Assembly (NCBI GenBank): GCA_026913215.1
Contig: JAPTYK010000002.1
Coordinates: forward strand, 62,001-126,000
DNA from: Streptomyces diastatochromogenes
GTDB taxonomy: Bacteria; Actinomycetota; Actinomycetes; Streptomycetales; Streptomycetaceae
Direction of reading: 5' to 3'
DNA: 64,000 bases
This document shows positions 62,650-64,000 of the stretch, piece by piece (position 1 is the stretch's first letter; each line of letters opens with the position of its first letter). A program made the position numbers and the translations under genes. The notes below the pieces were generated by a model. That model was not told the origin of the DNA. It did not search any database and worked only from the letters and a program-made list of their open reading frames with translations.

Positions 62650-62815
62650 GCGGGGGTGTCCGGCGGGGCGGGGAGGCTGTGGCGCCCGGCGGGGCGGGGA
62701 GACGGTGGCGCCCGGCGGGGCGGGGAGACGGCGGTGTCCGGCGGGGCGGGGAAACGATGGCGCCCGGCAGGGCAGGGGAGACGATGGCGCCCGGCAGGGC
62801 AGGGGAGGCTGTGGC
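62650..62815. repeat. 26-27-bp tandem repeat carrying the start codon of the next gene
   Basis: Five to six copies of gtggcgcccggcggggcggg plus gagac. Each unit contains a purine-rich block and ATG or GTG; two of them (62757, 62784) are in frame with the MFS gene. Confidence 0.85.
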
Positions 62816-64000
62816 GCCCCGCGTCACCGCCGTCGTCGGCCTGCTGGTCGTCTTCGAACTGGTCGGCGGCTTCCTCCAGGGGTCGGCCCCGGCACTGGTG
62901 CCCGCCGTACAGGACTGGCAGTCCATCAGCGCGTCGCAGGCACAGTGGTACATGGCGGTCCAGTTCCTGGCCGCCGCAGTGGGAGTGCCGGTCTTCGGAC
63001 GCCTCGGCGATCTGTACGGGCACCGCCGACTGCTCCGTATCGCGCTGGCCTGCATCGCGGCGGGCACCGTCCTGGTGGCCCTCGCCCCGAACCCGGCGGT
63101 ACTGCTGGTGGGCCGTGCTCTCATGGGCCCCCTGGCGGCGCTGCTGCCCCTGGAGATCGGCCTCGTACGGGACCGGCTCGACCTCGCGGGCGCACGGCGG
63201 GCGGTGGCGCTCCTCGTCGGCGCGCTCACCTTCGGCTCGCTCCTCGGCCACGGCCTGGCCGGCCCCCTGCTCGCCCTCACCAGCGGCGTCCAAGCGACCC
63301 TCCACGTCCTCGCCGCGACCGCCTGCGCCTGCGTGGCCCTCTCGTACTGCGCGATCCCCGAGTCCCGGACGCGCGCCCCCGGCCGTATGGACTGGGCAGG
63401 AGCACTTCTGCTCGGCCTGGCGCTCCTGCTGTTCCTCGGCACGACAGCGCGAGGCCAGGCCTGGGGCTGGACCTCGCCGCTCACCCTGGGCGGCCTCGTC
63501 CTCTCCCTGGCCCTGCTCGCCTGGTGGGTCCGGCTCGAACGGCACCGGCCCCACGCCCTGGTCGACGTCCGCGCAGTGGCCCACCCCCGCTCCGCGCCGT
63601 ACTACGTCTCCGGTTTCTTCTTCGGCGCCGTGATGCTGGGCGGACAGGCGGTCGGCATCTCCTACCTCGCCGCCTCGACGACCGACGAGGGATACGGCTT
63701 CGGGCTCACCTCCTGGGAGATCAGCGCATGGGGCGCCGCCCCCCACATCCTGGCCTTCACCGGAGCGAGCCTCGTGGCCCGAGTGGCGGCCCGCACCGGC
63801 TACCGCCGCGTCCTCCTGCTCGCCTTCACCCTGATGGCCGCCGGCAACGCGGGGCTGATCGCCGCCCACACCACGCTCCCGCTCTTCGCCCTTGCCTCCG
63901 CCGTTTCCGGCTTCGGCATGGGCCTGGCCCTCGGCGGCCTCCCCACCCTGATCGCGGAACGCAGCACCCCGGACCGCACCGCCAGCGCCACCGCCGTCTA
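62757..64000 (+). CDS. MFS transporter, truncated by window end
   Basis: Start ATG 62757 or 62784, both inside the repeat, giving MAPGRAGE once or twice before AVAPRVTAVVGLLVVF. At least 410 residues with about twelve hydrophobic segments. Motif A is PVFGRLGDLYGHRRLLRIAL; also QWYMAVQFLAAAVGVP and PNPAVLLVGRALMGPLAALLPLEIGLVRDR. Follows the M20 gene by 130 bases and may be its transport partner. No stop in the window. Confidence 0.85.
   Translation, partial: MAPGRAGETMAPGRAGEAVAPRVTAVVGLLVVFELVGGFLQGSAPALVPAVQDWQSISASQAQWYMAVQFLAAAVGVPVFGRLGDLYGHRRLLRIALACIAAGTVLVALAPNPAVLLVGRALMGPLAALLPLEIGLVRDRLDLAGARRAVALLVGALTFGSLLGHGLAGPLLALTSGVQATLHVLAATACACVALSYCAIPESRTRAPGRMDWAGALLLGLALLLFLGTTARGQAWGWTSPLTLGGLVLSLALLAWWVRLERHRPHALVDVRAVAHPRSAPYYVSGFFFGAVMLGGQAVGISYLAASTTDEGYGFGLTSWEISAWGAAPHILAFTGASLVARVAARTGYRRVLLLAFTLMAAGNAGLIAAHTTLPLFALASAVSGFGMGLALGGLPTLIAERSTPDRTASATAV

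Noticed and set aside
61317..63869. 850-codon minus-strand open frame at the M20 and MFS genes
   Set aside because: Antisense shadow of two clear plus-strand genes with conserved motifs.

Overview
The window is very GC-rich actinobacterial chromosome, most likely Streptomyces. The signs are strong G/C third-position codon bias, frequent GTG and TTG starts, purine-rich ribosome binding sites and long shadow frames, together with Streptomyces-type families (SARP activators with an NB-ARC-type ATPase, Spo0M, PadR/TetR/AraC regulators, prokaryotic phospholipase A2, mycelial secreted proteases). It reads as an accessory region rather than core: IS elements and their remnants, regulator fragments, orphan immunity genes, an arsenic island and several small uncharacterised oxidative or lipid operons. 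|| Layout. 1-3326: nested IS5-family elements that meet at CTAG targets and appear to carry unrelated passenger genes; the last element is inserted exactly in the stop codon of a spo0M-like gene. 3323-5000: spo0M and a small helix-hairpin-like gene that share a promoter palindrome. 5388-16283: a hypothetical gene, a divergent pair of SARP-type regulators, a 65-residue exported peptide, a subtilase with three P domains, a secreted Rhs/YD-like protein ending in a phospholipase A2 domain, and a lipoprotein. 16370-27130: a decayed HTH regulator, SUKH and barstar-type immunity genes, HAD hydrolase, FAD monooxygenase with PadR, GlxA/AraC regulator, dienelactone hydrolase, cytidine deaminase-like enzyme, ricin-type lectin. 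27500-33057: arsenic island (arsC, arsR, aquaporin, arsO, arsN, second arsR, second flavoprotein) without a recognisable arsenite pump. 33211-38673: GNAT, transposase remnant, alpha/beta hydrolase with divergent TetR, large secreted BNR-repeat glycosidase-like protein. 39557-43098: three-gene NAD(P)H/flavin oxidoreductase operon. 44246-47580: translationally coupled ACP / KAS III / WS-DGAT-like acyltransferase / PlsC operon. 49250-51649: IS110 remnant, VOC and SRPBCC genes. 51712-54745: tight operon of PaaK-like ligase, small cysteine protein and P450, divergent from an EF-hand protein. 55545-64000: MFS exporter, alpha/beta hydrolase, acyl-CoA synthetase, double Lrp/AsnC regulator, M20 amidohydrolase, MFS transporter running off the end. 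|| Two global properties matter for any reader. First, at least fifteen single-base losses in short G or C runs break eight otherwise well-conserved genes; the uniform type of lesion points to unpolished sequence rather than real decay, so these genes are labelled pseudogene only in the formal sense. Second, the region is unusually rich in minisatellites: about a dozen intergenic arrays plus in-frame repeats inside at least seven proteins.
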